From Gautieria morchelliformis (taxonomy: Eukaryota; Basidiomycota; Agaricomycetes; Gomphales; Gomphaceae), in contig WHVA01000477.1 in assembly GCA_015179125.1 (NCBI GenBank), positions 22,924 through 86,923 of the forward strand: a stretch of DNA of 64,000 nt, written 5' to 3'. Positions 35,451-47,202 of the stretch are shown here, in pieces (positions within the stretch are counted from its first letter, which is position 1; each line of letters opens with the position of its first letter). Made by a program: the position numbers and the translations under genes. Under the pieces are notes generated by a model. The model was not told the origin of the DNA and searched no databases. It saw only the letters and a list, made by a program, of their open reading frames with translations.

Positions 35451-36703
35451 CCAATGACATTGGAAATATCTAAGGCATATGGGACAAGTATCTAATAAGA
35501 CCCTTCATGTTAACTTGGTTTTCCTGGGTTCTTTCTTGTACCCCTGACTTCCCTTCTTAGCTTGTCCTGTTCCATTCCTGATGATTGTCCCCTGATCTTT
35601 CTTCTCTGCTCAATCCAGGCATTGATGCCCTCTTTCTGTTCCCTGATTTTCATATATAAACCCCTTGTCATGTACACTATTTTCGCAGTTCTGATATACA
35701 CTTAGATCCTTGTACCTCAATCTCTTGTAATATATGTCAGAATTATAGATTGATCTTAATGACTGGACACTCACTGATGAGTGTATCCTAATATCCTTCC
35801 TTGGCTGAGTATATGCAGTGTCTGATTAAGCTTGGGATGATTGCCCTGATGATGATCTGAGTTGGTCATGTGATGTGGTTGGTGAGAAAAGGTTGTCGAA
35901 CAAGATAATGAGAACTTCAAGGCTTTCAACCTCAGAGCAGTAGATAGTGTATCTTGTTAGTTATGGTGTCGAAGATATAGCTGGTAGGAATATGATTCAA
36001 ACTCCTAATAAGAGTTGAATCAAGAAGTGTTTAAGAAAGTAGAATGTTTGCACATATAACAGGGTATATGTGTCTTACAACAGTACTGACTGAAGCCAGT
36101 AGCTTTAGAGCGTAAAAGAACTGAGTGATTCACTGTTGAATGTAGCAGACAAACTCGAGTATTTAACTATCAAGACAAGAACTTGGCATTCTTGGTGTGT
36201 TACAAGATGAGAACAAAAGAAACGTCATGTGGGGCAGTTGGCATAGGTTCAAGTATTAGGAGTAGGAACGACTTGTATATGCAGTGTGATGGAGTATAAA
36301 GTATAATGGTGAATGGGGAATACAGAGTGAAAGAGAAAATGAGAAACAGTTGAGTTGCGTACAGGGTCACCTCAATGTGTCGTGTCCCTTGATCAGATCA
36401 TGTGCACATGTGACGTGTGGAATGTGGGATAAGACTTGGCTCGGCTTGGCTCCACTGTGTTGTAATGATGTTATTGGCTTGGTGATAGGTGTATACAGGC
36501 TTGTGGACTTGGCAGTGAGTGTGTGCATGATGGGATGGACAGGTACTGGATTTGTGACAGTTAGACGCTGGTGCGGCAACAGTGTATATGCAGTGTGACA
36601 GTGTCACATGTATGAGTCGTAGCATGGGTGTGAATTGTACCATCCAAATAAGGAAAGTGGTCCACTGTGGTCCATAGAGTCGAGATGATGTTGTTACAGT
36701 GTA
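35451..36703. other. AT-rich intergenic DNA, nothing recognised
   Basis: No supported coding frame. Possibly more decayed LTR material at its left end. Confidence 0.4.
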
Positions 36704-37413
36704 TGTTACGTATCGAGATTTCCACTAAGTCGGAACTGGAAAGGACGGCGGCTTCAACTTATAGGTTGCGCCCCCGATGAACTATCGTCCTAAGTATTTC
36801 GGAACTGAGTCGGAAGTTGGAAAGTACTGAGCCAAAGATTTGGTCGGAACTTGAGTCGGAACTGAGGCGGAAGGCGGAAGACGGAGAGACTGAGATCTTG
36901 CTAGACTCGCTGTGCTAAGAACAGGAGGTGGAGCGAAGGAAATCAAGTATCGAAGGTGATTATCTGATTGCAGAATAACAGACATACATGAGGGGGTTTT
37001 ATACAAAGCGCAGAGCAACAAGTAATGGTGTTGTACTAAACAAATTCCGGAGGAAGCGGAAGTCGAGTACAATGTGTGGGAACTAACTAATTGGGAACAA
37101 TGGGACTACAAGGGGGGTTCAGGGTAAGGTAGAACAATGGCAAAGAACAAGGGGTCGGGAAAGGATATCTGACAACGAACTACAAGGGTGACCGGATATA
37201 TGGTTTTGATGGATGGCGAGGTGGGTCCGGTGGGTCCGAGTAATAGAGTCGAAAGAACAAGGGAAATGTACAAGGGGCGGAATGTCGGAAATGTCGGAGG
37301 GGCGGAACGTGTGACGGAAGTATCGGAGGGGCGGAATGTATGGCGGGAGTATCGGAGGGGCGGAATGTATGGCGGAACTGAGGGTCGGAAGTCGGAAATG
37401 AACCGTCGTAACA
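36704..37413. mobile_element. Solo LTR of family C (TGTTACG...GTAACA), 710 bp
   Basis: Starts TGTTACGTATCG, ends CCGTCGTAACA, with perfect 5-bp duplications GTGTA at 36699-36703 and 37414-37418. Homologous to 46082-46821. Inside, a GGGGTTTTATACAAAG stretch is a likely TATA region, and a GGAGGGGCGGAATGT motif is repeated near 37270-37380. No coding sequence. Confidence 0.92.
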
Positions 37414-37418
37414 GTGTA

Positions 37419-38739
37419 TTAGTGTGTTATTGGCATGAGTATTAGGTGGCATAGCTTTGGGTGTGTATTCATAACAGTATATGGTTGTAATGAAGTCTCA
37501 ACCAAGAACTGAAATAAATCAATGGGGAATAGACCATATAGCGATCAAACATACATATAGGGAATGTTCGAGTGAGAACAGATATTTTCTGGCTACCAAA
37601 TCATACAGTCAGTACTGACTACTTATACTATAATGCCAGTGAGTACTAGGATTCGAGATAATAGAGAAATGGGTCAAAACATTGCAGATAGACAAGGGGG
37701 AAGCTACATGCAGCTCTTGTGGGCTATTAGTGATGTGGATAGTGATCTCAGTAACAAGTATTCAAGATAAAATCATGACAGACTATACAAAGCCCCTCAA
37801 TAAGATAGGAGGATAGTAGACGGTGAGACATGTCTGTGGAGCAATAGAGAAATAAAACCTTGTAACAACATACATGCATGTACCTTCCCTCAACCCTGTC
37901 ACCAGTGTATGCTCCCTCTGAGCTCAGGAGTCATGGAATACCCCCATATACTCTCCTTCTTTAATTCCTGTCAGGTCTGAGGCTACTTTGCAGTGTGGTG
38001 AGTGCTACAGAATTTATTTGTGTTTTGCCAATGGCCCAGCATCTGCTACAGTCAGGCACTCGAGTTCTGACGGATCACCGAGGTTGGTGCCTTGCACAGC
38101 CACAAGGGCTGGTAACTTTTATCTTATCTAATTGATAGATAAGATAAGCCTGTTCACTCAATCATTTATTCGTGTATTGATTCATGTCTGTTGTGGTAAG
38201 TTCATGTCTTGGTAAATGTATTTAGTGTGTTTTTATTCATACTTGTAAAGTGAAATAGATGCATATCCATCTATCACAACACAGTCTCCTATGTCTGATT
38301 TCTATTCCTGAACTTCAGCTTGAAGTTGAACACAATGCCAAAATTGGAGTGGAAATTCAGTTGGCGCAACCTACAAAGTTGAAGCCAAGCCCCCTGTTCC
38401 GAACGTTGGTTCAGCCCTCATCTTGGGCTGAGTCTAAGTATGACTTATAGTCTTAATAGTATGTCAGCACTCCCCACACTCAGCTGTTGGATATGCCTAC
38501 TACCTGTTCTCATGCTTGTGCTGAAGGTAGCTGAGTCACACTGATGATAGAAGCTTGTGGTACACAAGGTGCTTTGAGCGTTCCAGAAAACCCTCCATTC
38601 TGTCACCATTACACTGACCCACCTGTCCACATATGCCTTGGCACCAAGTAATCAGTGCCAGTGAAGGGCACATCAGTGAGGTTCCTGATGCACCACCTGC
38701 TGAGCCCTTGTAACACCCCAAGCTTTCTGAGATGGTTCT
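37419..38739. other. Intergenic DNA with one perfect hairpin
   Basis: No supported gene. At 38119-38147 there is a 12-bp perfect stem (TTATCTTATCTA) with a 5-base loop. A 63-codon frame (38259-38450) has no recognisable motif. Confidence 0.4.
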
Positions 38740-39293
38740 GTGAAAGTGAACTATGTTCTTTCCTTCCTCGAGGGAACGGCTCTTGATTACTTCAGGCCTT
38801 ACCTTGCTGACAACCCTGCTGATGAGCCTCGGATTATGTGGGATTCAGGGAAGAACTTTACTTGAACTTCGGCACTTACGATCAGGTTGCTGATGCCAAT
38901 ATTGAGTTTGATTGAGTTTGAAAACCTTGTGATGAAGGATAAGCACAAGGCAACTCAGTTTTTTGTTGATTTTTACAGGCTTGCATCCATGCTTCAGCAC
39001 AATGATTCAGCTTTGCATCGCCAAGCATATCTTGCTCTGCCAAAGCAAATCAAAGATGAGATGGTGAATTTTGACCAACCCCAAACACTTGATGACCTCA
39101 AGACCTCATCCAGAAAATCAACCAAAAGTATTGGGAACATTGCGGTGAAGTCTCTTGTGAGACCCACTCCACCCCCAAACCCAAGGCCAAGAACAATAAG
39201 TCCAGCCAAAGCCAAGCCCCCCAGAATGATGACCATTGTCAAGGTCAAAGTTCTGGCAATTCCAAGGCCAATGCCAGGAGGATGTTCAGATTG
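38740..39293 (+). pseudogene. Ty3/gypsy gag relic
   Basis: Fragments read like a Ty3 capsid protein: VLSFLEGTALDYFRPYL, ADEPRIMWD, then ENLVMKDKHKATQFFVDFY and RLASMLQHNDSALHRQAYLAL with LPKQIKDEMVNFD. The frame changes near 38865 and a small duplicated stretch (TTGAGTTTGA twice, about 38905) interrupts it. It is unlike the gag proteins of elements A and B, so a third Ty3 lineage. Cut at its right end by a solo LTR (39294-39793) of element B. Confidence 0.72.
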
Positions 39294-39793
39294 TGTAAGG
39301 GCAACCCTAGCTAGCTGTGGGGATCACACTACCACACAGCTGACAAGGGTAAATCCAAAGTATATATATAAATGAACAGAATATACAAGAGAGGGGATTC
39401 TCACCTGGCAAGGGGAAATCCGAAGAGAAAAGTCTAAGGATCCCCAATGTCAGCAAGCCTGTATTATACTATGCTAATCCACAGTCAGGGACAAAACTCG
39501 GCACTCACCATCAACCCTGCATTCTCCTGACCTCCCTGACCCTTGACTGACCCTTGACTGACCCTTGATGCCACATACTAAGTGAGTCGCTTGACTTCGG
39601 ACACTGTTCAGAGGGTGGAAGTTGGAGAGTGGAGGGGAATTGGAAAGGTGAACAGAACTGGTGGAAGGTCTCCCAGAAGCAGAATCATTTCTGAAAGCGG
39701 AGTTGGAAATGGAACCGGAACTGGAACTGGAGTTGGAAATAGAACCAGAACTTGGGGTAGTGTCGGAACTGGAAAATAGGGTGTCCCCTGACA
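39294..39793 (-). mobile_element. Solo LTR of Ty3 family B
   Basis: Plus-strand ends TGTAAGGGCAACC...CCCTGACA, 500 bp, with the perfect 5-bp duplication GATTG (39289-39293 and 39794-39798). It matches the element-B LTR at 55315-55804 along its length, including a GGAACTGGAACTGG-type low-complexity part. Confidence 0.92.
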
Positions 39794-39798
39794 GATTG

Positions 39799-40185
39799 AC
39801 AATAATGTACATTCTTCTAGGATATATTGGATATCTTTTAAAATATCAACCCTAACTGAATTCATAGTCCATCATTTTGAGAAATTCGTATATTGTGCAC
39901 ATCCTGAAATTTTTTGAATGTTCTGAAACATGAAGTGTAATGAGATAACAGAGCAATTTCAGGTAGGGTTTGGATGACTATATGTTAAATGTATATAGCA
40001 AATTTTTTAGATGTATGATGATAAAATGTAGAGGCAAGTATGGACCATATCAGTATATGTTAGAAGTATATATGAAGTTGTTAGATGTACGATAATAGAA
40101 TGTAGAAGCAAGTATGGACAATAACTCTACTATGTCATTATATATGGTTGATAGATCTGATTAGAAGGTATGTTTAAAATAATTA
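39799..40185. other. AT-rich spacer, nothing recognised
   Basis: Contains the repeated phrases TATGTTA(A/G)A(A/T)GTATAT and AGA(A/G)GCAAGTATGGAC about 100 bases apart, suggesting an old short duplication. No gene. Confidence 0.4.
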
Positions 40186-40310
40186 CACTATATGAAAGCG
40201 CCTCGGTGGGTTGTGGGCATCGAGCTTATGTCAGGTTTTATGTCAGCCTTAGTCAGCTGGCCAATCGGACGCGAGTGGCGCAGCCGCAAGCCAAGAATGC
40301 TGCGCAGCAT

Positions 40311-40460
40311 GGTCACGTGACCGTTTGCGTTCCTAATTAGGTTAGCGGCGAGCGGCGCAGCCGTGAGCATAGAACGCTGCACAGCGGTCACGTGACCCGT
40401 TCGCAACCAGAGCGCGCATACTAGTGTGGTCCGTGCACGACACGTGCACACGGTATAAAG
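40311..40460 (+). promoter_or_regulatory. Promoter-like module 1: two CACGTG palindromes and TATA
   Basis: GGTCACGTGACC at 40311-40322 and again at 40386-40397, each preceded by GGCGCAGCCG and a GCTG(C)GCAG-like block, so the site lies in a direct repeat of about 74 bases. TATAAAG follows at 40454-40460. The downstream stretch is pyrimidine-rich (CTGTCTGCTG), as is usual around fungal start sites. The palindrome fits the known binding site of Cbf1-type bHLH proteins (GTCACGTGAC). Transcription itself is inferred. Confidence 0.55.
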
Positions 40461-40819
40461 GCCGAACGGTAAGGAGGGAACGCCAGGAACTTGCCCAAGC
40501 GGCGATTCCTCTGTCTGCTGTCTGCTCTGTCTGCTGTCTCCTCCTTTAGCTGGCTGGTTGTCTATTGCTTTGGCTGGCTGGCGATCTATTGGCTTGGCTG
40601 GCTTTCTATTGGTAGGTAATATCTTTGTTTTAATACATTGCCATGTATTTTATTTTATTTGTGTTGGTAATTTTATTGGTTCCTTTTTTTTCATTATATA
40701 GTATTGTCACATGTGCATGATATTTTTGTGATTTTTTTCGAAAATACATTTAAATAACATCCAAAGACTGCTCAAAAAAAATATGTGAATATCAATATTT
40801 TTCAGGTTTTTTTTCGCAA

Positions 40820-41330
40820 ATAGACATCAATAAGTTTCCTCTAAAATTAATGACAATAGATTCTGCTTTTAAATGTGGTTTGTTTTATTGTTTTATTTAC
40901 TGTAAAGCTGCTTACCAGCCACTCCTCTCTGGCTATATTGGTGGCTGGCTTACTATGGCTTTGGCTGGGCATTAATAACAGCTTCTGCTTCAATGTACTG
41001 TACTTTTTTGACATTTTTTCGCAGATAGATGTCAATAAATTATCCTGACTTTATGAAAATTGACAACAGCTCCAGCTTAAATGTACAGTGCATTTTCTTG
41101 ACATTTTTCGAAAAATAGATAATCTTGACTCTGCTAAAATTAATAACAACTTCAGCTTAAATGTACTGGACATTTGTTTTGACATTTTTCAAAAAATAGA
41201 TAATCCTGACTTTGCTAAAATTCATGACAGCAGCTGCTTAAATATGGCTCCCTTTACTATTTTATTTAAGTCTGTATATGTCACAAAATAGATATTGATA
41301 CATGTCCCTGAGTTTGCGAAAAGTTAATGA
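40820..41330. repeat. AT-rich satellite-like units, copy 1
   Basis: Five or so degenerate units of about 75-90 bases, each with AATAGA, a TCAATAA or TAATC, CCTGACTTTGCTAAAATTAAT, and a GCTTAAATGTAC. Homologous stretches are at about 43755-44335 and 44815-45360. Confidence 0.7.
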
Positions 41331-41379
41331 TAAGTAACCGCCCCTGCTTGCTTCACTTTGAAGCCCTTGGGATATGCTA

Positions 41380-42115
41380 CACATGGCATTGGGACATGCT
41401 ATGCATGCTATACTTGAGGGGCATGCTACACACACTATGCATGGGGACACGCACGCTATGCATGAGGGCACGCACGCTATGCATGAGGACACGCACGCTA
41501 TGCATGGGGACAAGCATGCTATGCATGGGGACACACACGCTATGCATGGGGATGTGCACACTATATGTGGGGACACACTATGCTTGGAGGACATGGTACA
41601 AACAAGGGACACACTACAGGGGAAAAAAATACAAACAAGGGACATTCTACACATGCTATACTTGGGGACACACTACAAACAAAGGACATGCTATGCACAC
41701 TATACTTGGGGGACATGTTATGCATTGGGGACACACTTTGCACACTATACTTGAGGGAGATGTACACACACTACATGTAGGGACATGCTACACATGTGGA
41801 CATGCTATGCATGGGGGACACACATGCTATAATTTAGGGACACACTACGTTTGGGGACATGCTACAAACCAGGGACATGCTATGCATGTGGGACACACTA
41901 TGCACACTGTACTTGGGGATGTGCTATATGTGGGCACACACTACATGTGGAGACACACTATGCATGGAGGACATGCTACGCACACTATACTTGGGGACAT
42001 GTTATGTGTGGGGTCATGTTACAGACCAGGGACACAATAAGCATGCTATATTTGAGGGACACACTATGCATGGAGGACATGCTTGCACACTATACTTGGG
42101 CACATGCAGACATGT
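41380..42115. repeat. ATGCAT minisatellite, copy 1
   Basis: Units of about 20-30 bases built from GGGGACA, CGCACGCTATGCAT or CACACTA, and AACAAGGGACA. ATGCAT is itself a palindrome. Every frame on both strands stays open for long stretches and encodes His/Met/Gly/Thr repeats, which reflects the unit and not selection. Confidence 0.85.
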
Positions 42116-42259
42116 GTAGAGACATTACCTATCTTGATGTGTTACTTATAGCTACTTTCAATTGCAATGAGATGTGTTTTACTTATCCCAAGTTTGATTT
42201 ACCCAAGGCCTTTGACCTTGCTGATGCTTTTGACCTTACCGAGGTGTTTGACCTACACC

Positions 42260-42287
42260 CCCATGTGAAGCATGGGTATCCACCTAG
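42260..42287 (+). other. Hairpin followed by CTAG, border copy 1
   Basis: CCCATGTGAAGCATGGG, then TATCCAC and CTAG. The stem is kept although its bases differ from the other copies. Resembles a Helitron 3' end (hairpin then CTRR). Confidence 0.4.
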
Positions 42288-42289
42288 AG

Positions 42290-42843
42290 GTAAGGGTTCC
42301 AGAATTGAGTTAAGTTGGATATCAGAAATCAAGTTGGCAGAGGTCAGAGAGACAGAGGCCTTGCAAGTACTTGCTGTGGTAAGAACAGGAAACAGTGCAA
42401 AGGGAGTCACATATCAAAGTCAATTATCTGATTGCAGCACAGAGGCACACATGACTGGGTTTTATACAAAGAGCTGAGACAACATGTCAGAAGGTAGAGG
42501 TAAGCAGTTCTGGTGCAAGCAAAAGTAACTAGGATAAATGGAGTAAGTAACTAATATGGAACAAGAGGAACTACAAGGGGGTGCCGGGTAGAACTAAGAA
42601 CAATCAATAGGCAAAAGAACAAGGGGAATGTGGGTCTAATTGATAGTGGAACAAATGGATCTCCTGATGCTCCGGACTTTCTATGCTAAGGGTCAAGTAG
42701 GGAAGGCTGGTGAATAGAGTCAAAAGGGGAAGTATGTGAATAGGAAAGAACAAGGGGATGAAAAGGTCAAAGTGTGGACGTTGTGGAATAGAGCCAGAGG
42801 AGGTGTGGAGGCACCAGAGTTGGTCGAGCAACATGGTCAAACA
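42290..42843. repeat. Old family-C-like LTR
   Basis: Aligns loosely with the family-C LTRs (GTGGTAAGAACAGG, TATCTGATTGCAG, GGTTTTATACAAAGAGCTGAG). It contains, at 42640-42644, the TTGAT target that in the sister repeat at 46077 is occupied by a young family-C solo LTR. Confidence 0.6.
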
Positions 42844-43013
42844 TTACCTACCTTGGTGTGTTACTTAGAGCTACTTTCAATCAATAAGATGTGTTTTACT
42901 TATCTGAATGAAATTTTCGTATCCGAATGTGTTTGACTTATCCCAAGTTTGATTTACCCAAGGTGTTTGACCTTGCTGATACGTTTGACCTTACCGAGGC
43001 ATTTGACTTGCAC

Positions 43014-43042
43014 CCCTGCGCGAAGCGCGGGTATCCACCTAG
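43014..43042 (+). other. Hairpin followed by CTAG, border copy 2
   Basis: CCCCTGCGCGAAGCGCGGG, then TATCCAC and CTAG, followed by T. Confidence 0.4.
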
Positions 43043-43172
43043 TTCCTATAGGTGAAAGCAGCACGGTGGGAGGTTGTGGGCGCGCTGACCAATGCTGACC
43101 AATGCTTGGTCATTAGTTTGTCAGCGGAGCGCGCGAGCGGCGCAGCCGCGAGCCAAGAACGCTGCGCAGCAT

Positions 43173-43320
43173 GGTCACGTGACCATTTGCGTTCCAAATT
43201 AGGTCAGCGGCGAGCGGCGCAGCCGCGAGAGAACGCTGCGCAGTGGTCACGTGACCTGTTCGCGACCAGAGCGCGCATACGCGAGTGTGGTCCGTGCACG
43301 ACACGCGCGCACGGTATAAA
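43173..43320 (+). promoter_or_regulatory. Promoter-like module 2: two CACGTG palindromes and TATA
   Basis: GGTCACGTGACC at 43173-43184 and 43245-43256, TATAAA at 43315-43320, same layout and spacing as module 1. CpG dinucleotides are better preserved here than in module 1. Confidence 0.55.
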
Positions 43321-44369
43321 GGCCGAACGGTAAGGACATAACGCCAGGAACCTGCCCAACCGGCGATTCCTCTGTCTGCTGTCCGCTATGTGCTCTGTGC
43401 CCTGTGCTCTGTGCTCTGTGCTGTCTGCTCTGTCCGCTGTCAGCTCTGTGCTCTGTCTGATCTGGGTGCTGTCTGCTGTCAGCTCGGTCTGCTGTCTCCT
43501 CCTTTAGCTGGCTGGCTGTCTATGGCTTTGGTTGGCTGACTATCTATTGGCTTGGCTGGCTATCTATTGGTAAGTAATATCTCTTTTTTAATGCATTCCA
43601 ATGTATTTTATTTTATTTGTGTTTATAATTTTATTGGTTCCTTTTTTTTTATCATATTGCATTCACATGTGCTTTATATTTTTGTGATTTTTTTCGAAAA
43701 TAGATTTAAATAAAATCCAAAGACTGCTGAAAAAAAAGTATTTTAATATCAATATTTTTCAGGTTTTTTTCGAAAATAGACATCAATAAGTTCCCTCTAA
43801 AATTAATGAGATTCTGCTTTTAAATGTGGTTTGTTTTATTGGTTTATTTACTGTAAAGCCACTCACCAGCCACTCCTCTCTGGCTATACTGGTGGCTGGC
43901 TTACTATGGCTTTGGCTGGGCTCTGGGTTTCTCTGTCAGTCTCTGGGCTTCTCTGGCTTTGGCTGGGCATTAATAACAGCTTCTGCTTCAATGTACTGTG
44001 CTTTTTTGACATTTTTTCGCAAATAGATATCAATAAATTATCCTGACTTTGTGAACAACAGCTCCAGGTTAAATGTACAGTGCATTTTCTTGACATTTTT
44101 CGAAAAATAGATAATCCTAACTTTGCTAAAATTAATAACAGCTTCAGCTTACATGTACTGGACATTTTCTTGACATTTTTTCGAAAAATAGATAATCCTG
44201 ACTTTGCTAAAAATTAATGACAGGAGCTGCTTAAATATAGATTCCTTGACTATTTTATTTATGTCTGTATATGTCACAAAATAGATATTGATACATGTCC
44301 CTGAGCTTGCTAAAAGTTAATAAGTAGTAACAGCCTCTGCTTGCTTCACTTTGAGGCCCTTGGGGATAT

Positions 44370-44725
44370 GCTACACATGCCATTGGGACATGCTATGCAT
44401 GGGGACAGGCATGTTATGCATGGAGACACATATGTTATGCGTGGAGACATGCATGTTATGCATGGGGACACGCATGGTATGTGTGGAGACATGCATGTTA
44501 TGCATGGGGACAAGCATGTTATGAGTGGAGACATGCATGTTATGCATGGGGACAAGCATGCTATGCGTGGGACACGCATGCTATGCTTGGAGACACGCAT
44601 GTTATGCATGGGGACATGTATGCTATGCGTGGGGACACGCATGCTATGCTTGGAGACACACATGTTATGCATGGGGACACATATGCTATGCATGGGGACA
44701 TGCATGCATGTGGGGACACACTATT
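44370..44725. repeat. ATGCAT minisatellite, copy 2
   Basis: Same family as 41380-42115 with a tighter unit (GCATG, TTATGCATGGGGACA, CTATGCTTGGAGACA). Confidence 0.85.
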
Positions 44726-45399
44726 CTTGGGGACAGACAGGTATCCCACTGAAATGTATTTTAATTTTTTTATTTGGAATTTTATTATTTTTCACTTTAT
44801 AATTTTGTGAAATTTTTTGAAAATAGATTTAAATAATCCCAAGACTTTGCTGAAAGAAATGTATTTTAATATAGATATTTTTCAGGCTTTTTTCGAAAAT
44901 AGACATCAATAAGTTCCCTCTAAAATTAATGAGATTCTGCTTTTAGATGTGGTTGGTTTTATTGTTTTATTTACTGTAAAGCCACTTACCAGCCACTCCT
45001 CTCTGGCTATACTGGTGGCTGGCTTACTATGGCTTTGGCTGGGCTCTGGGTTTCTCTGTCAGTCTCAGGGCTTCTCTGGCTTTGGCTGGGCATTAATAAC
45101 AGCCTCTGCTTCAATGTACTGTACTTTTTTGACATTTTTTCGCAGATAGATGTCAATAAATTATCCTGACTTTGTGAAAATTGTCAGCTTAAATGTACAG
45201 TGCATTTTCTTGACATTTTTCAAAAATAGATAATCTTGACTCTGCTAAAATTAATAACAACTTCAACTTAAATGTACTGGACATTTATTTTGACATTTTT
45301 TGAAAAATAGATATTGATACATGTCCCTGAGTTTGCGAAAAGTTAATGATAAGTAACAGCCCCTGCTCGCTTCACTTTGAAGCCCTTGGGGATATGCTA

Positions 45400-45892
45400 C
45401 ACATGCCATTGGGACATGCTATGCATGGGGACACGCATGTTATGCACGGGGACAAGCATGCTATGCATGGGGATGTGCACACTATATGTGGGGACACACT
45501 ATGCTTGGGGGACACAGTACAAACATGGGACACACTACAGGGGAAAACACTACAAACAAGGGACATTCTACACATGCTATACTTGGGGGACACACTACAA
45601 ACAAAGGACATGCTATGCACACTATACTTGGGGGACATGTTATGCATTGGGGACACACTTTGCACACTATACTTGAGGGAGATGCTACACACACTACATG
45701 TAGGGACATGCTACACATGTGGACACACTATGCATGGGGGACACACATGCTATAATTTAGGGACACACTATGTTTGGGCACATGCTACAAACCAGGGACA
45801 TGCTACACACAAAATACTTGAGGGACATGTTATGCATGTGGGACATGCCATGAACACTGTACTGCATGTGGGGACACACTACATATGTAGCA
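45400..45892. repeat. ATGCAT minisatellite, copy 3
   Basis: Closely follows the order of variant units seen in copy 1 (for example the ACAAACAAGGGACATTCTAC and TATAATTTAGGGACACACTA units), so it arose by duplicating part of copy 1 rather than by independent expansion. Confidence 0.85.
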
Positions 45893-47027
45893 TGGGTTTT
45901 ATACAAAGAGCTGAGACAACATGTCAGAAGGTAGAGGTAAGCAATTCCAGTGCAAGCAAAAGTAACTAGGATAAATGGAGTAAGTAACTAATACAGAACA
46001 AGAGGAACTACAAGGGGGTGCCGGGTAGAACTAAGAACAATCAATAGGCAAAAGAACAAGGGGAATGTGGGTCTAATTGATTGTTACGTATCGGAATTCC
46101 CAGAGGTTGGAACTGGAAAGGACAACGGCTTCAACTTATGTGTTGCGCCCCTGATGAACTACCATCCTAAGTATTTCGGGATTGACTTGCAGATATCGGA
46201 GAAGGCAGAAGTCGGGAACAGAGTACTGAGAGTTGAGGTTCGAGGGTCGGAAAACAAAGGTCGGAGGAGGCGGAAGAGGCAGAGGACAGGGGATCGAGAG
46301 CGGAGGGAGACAAGACTAGCAAAACTCGCTGTGCTAAGAACAGGAGACAGTGTGAAGGGAATCACGTATCAAAGTTGATTATCTGATTGCAGAAATGGAG
46401 ACATACATGAGGGGGTTTTATACAAAGAGCTGAAGCAACAGGTAATAGTATGGTACTAAGCAAATTCCGGAAAGTGCGGGAATCGGAGAGACATACAGGC
46501 CAAGTAACTAATGCGGAACAATGGGATGACAAGGGGGGTGCAGGGTAGGGTAAGTACAATGGCAAAGAACAAGGCGAGTAAGTACAATAGGCATTGGAAG
46601 AAACAGAATTACGGAAATGGTATCTTGCTGTATTCAGGGTTGAGTACAGGGGTCGGTATCTGGAGGTGGCCAGAGGTACTGAAATCGCAAGGGTCGAGGT
46701 AGAGGGTTGCGGATGGTGCAGATGTTGCGGAATAGAGTTGGAGGTGGTGCGGAGGCGGTGCAGAGGTGGTGCGGAGGATATGCGGATATGGCGGAGATGG
46801 TTGAGCGGAACAGTTGTAACATTGATAGTGGAACAAATGGATCTCCTGAAGCTCTGGACTTGCTATGCTAAGGCTCAAGTAGGGAAGGCCGGTGAATAGA
46901 GTCAAAAGGGGAAGTATGTGAATAGTAAAGAACAAGGGGATCAAAAGGTCAAAGTGTGGACATTGCGGAATAGAGCCAGAGGAGGCATGGGGGTACCAGA
47001 GTTGGTCGAGCAGCATGGTCATAACAT
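45893..47027. repeat. Second old family-C-like LTR, split by a young one
   Basis: 45893-46081 plus 46827-47027 match 42440-42843 closely. The gap is the young solo LTR at 46082-46821 with its target duplication. Confidence 0.75.
46082..46821. mobile_element. Solo LTR of family C, 740 bp
   Basis: Starts TGTTACGTATCG, ends CAGTTGTAACA, with perfect 5-bp duplications TTGAT at 46077-46081 and 46822-46826. The unoccupied site is present in the sister repeat at about 42640. Homologous to 36704-37413. Confidence 0.95.
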
Positions 47028-47174
47028 TACCTACCTTCAATCAATAAGATGTGTTTTACTTATCTGAAAGAAATTTTCTTATCAGAATGTGTTTGACTTA
47101 TCCCAAGTTTGATTTACGCAAGGCGTTTGACCTTGCTGATGCGTTTGACCTTACCGAGGCGTTTGACTTGCACC

Positions 47175-47202
47175 CCCGCGCGAAGCGCGGGTATCCACCT
47201 AG
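47175..47202 (+). other. Hairpin followed by CTAG, border copy 3
   Basis: CCCGCGCGAAGCGCGGG, a perfect 7-bp stem with GAA loop, then TATCCAC and CTAG, followed by T. Confidence 0.4.

Noticed and set aside
39581..39855. Glu/Leu-rich and Gly/Thr-rich frames in family-B LTRs (also 55596-55944, 56708-56902, 57686-58063)
   Set aside because: They translate a GGAACTGGAA-type low-complexity part of the LTR and recur in every LTR copy in several frames.
41327..42040. 237-codon open frame, His/Met/Thr/Gly-rich, as a gene
   Set aside because: All frames on both strands are open over the ATGCAT minisatellite; the peptide is just the repeat unit translated. The same holds for frames at 44341-44810 and 45346-45969.
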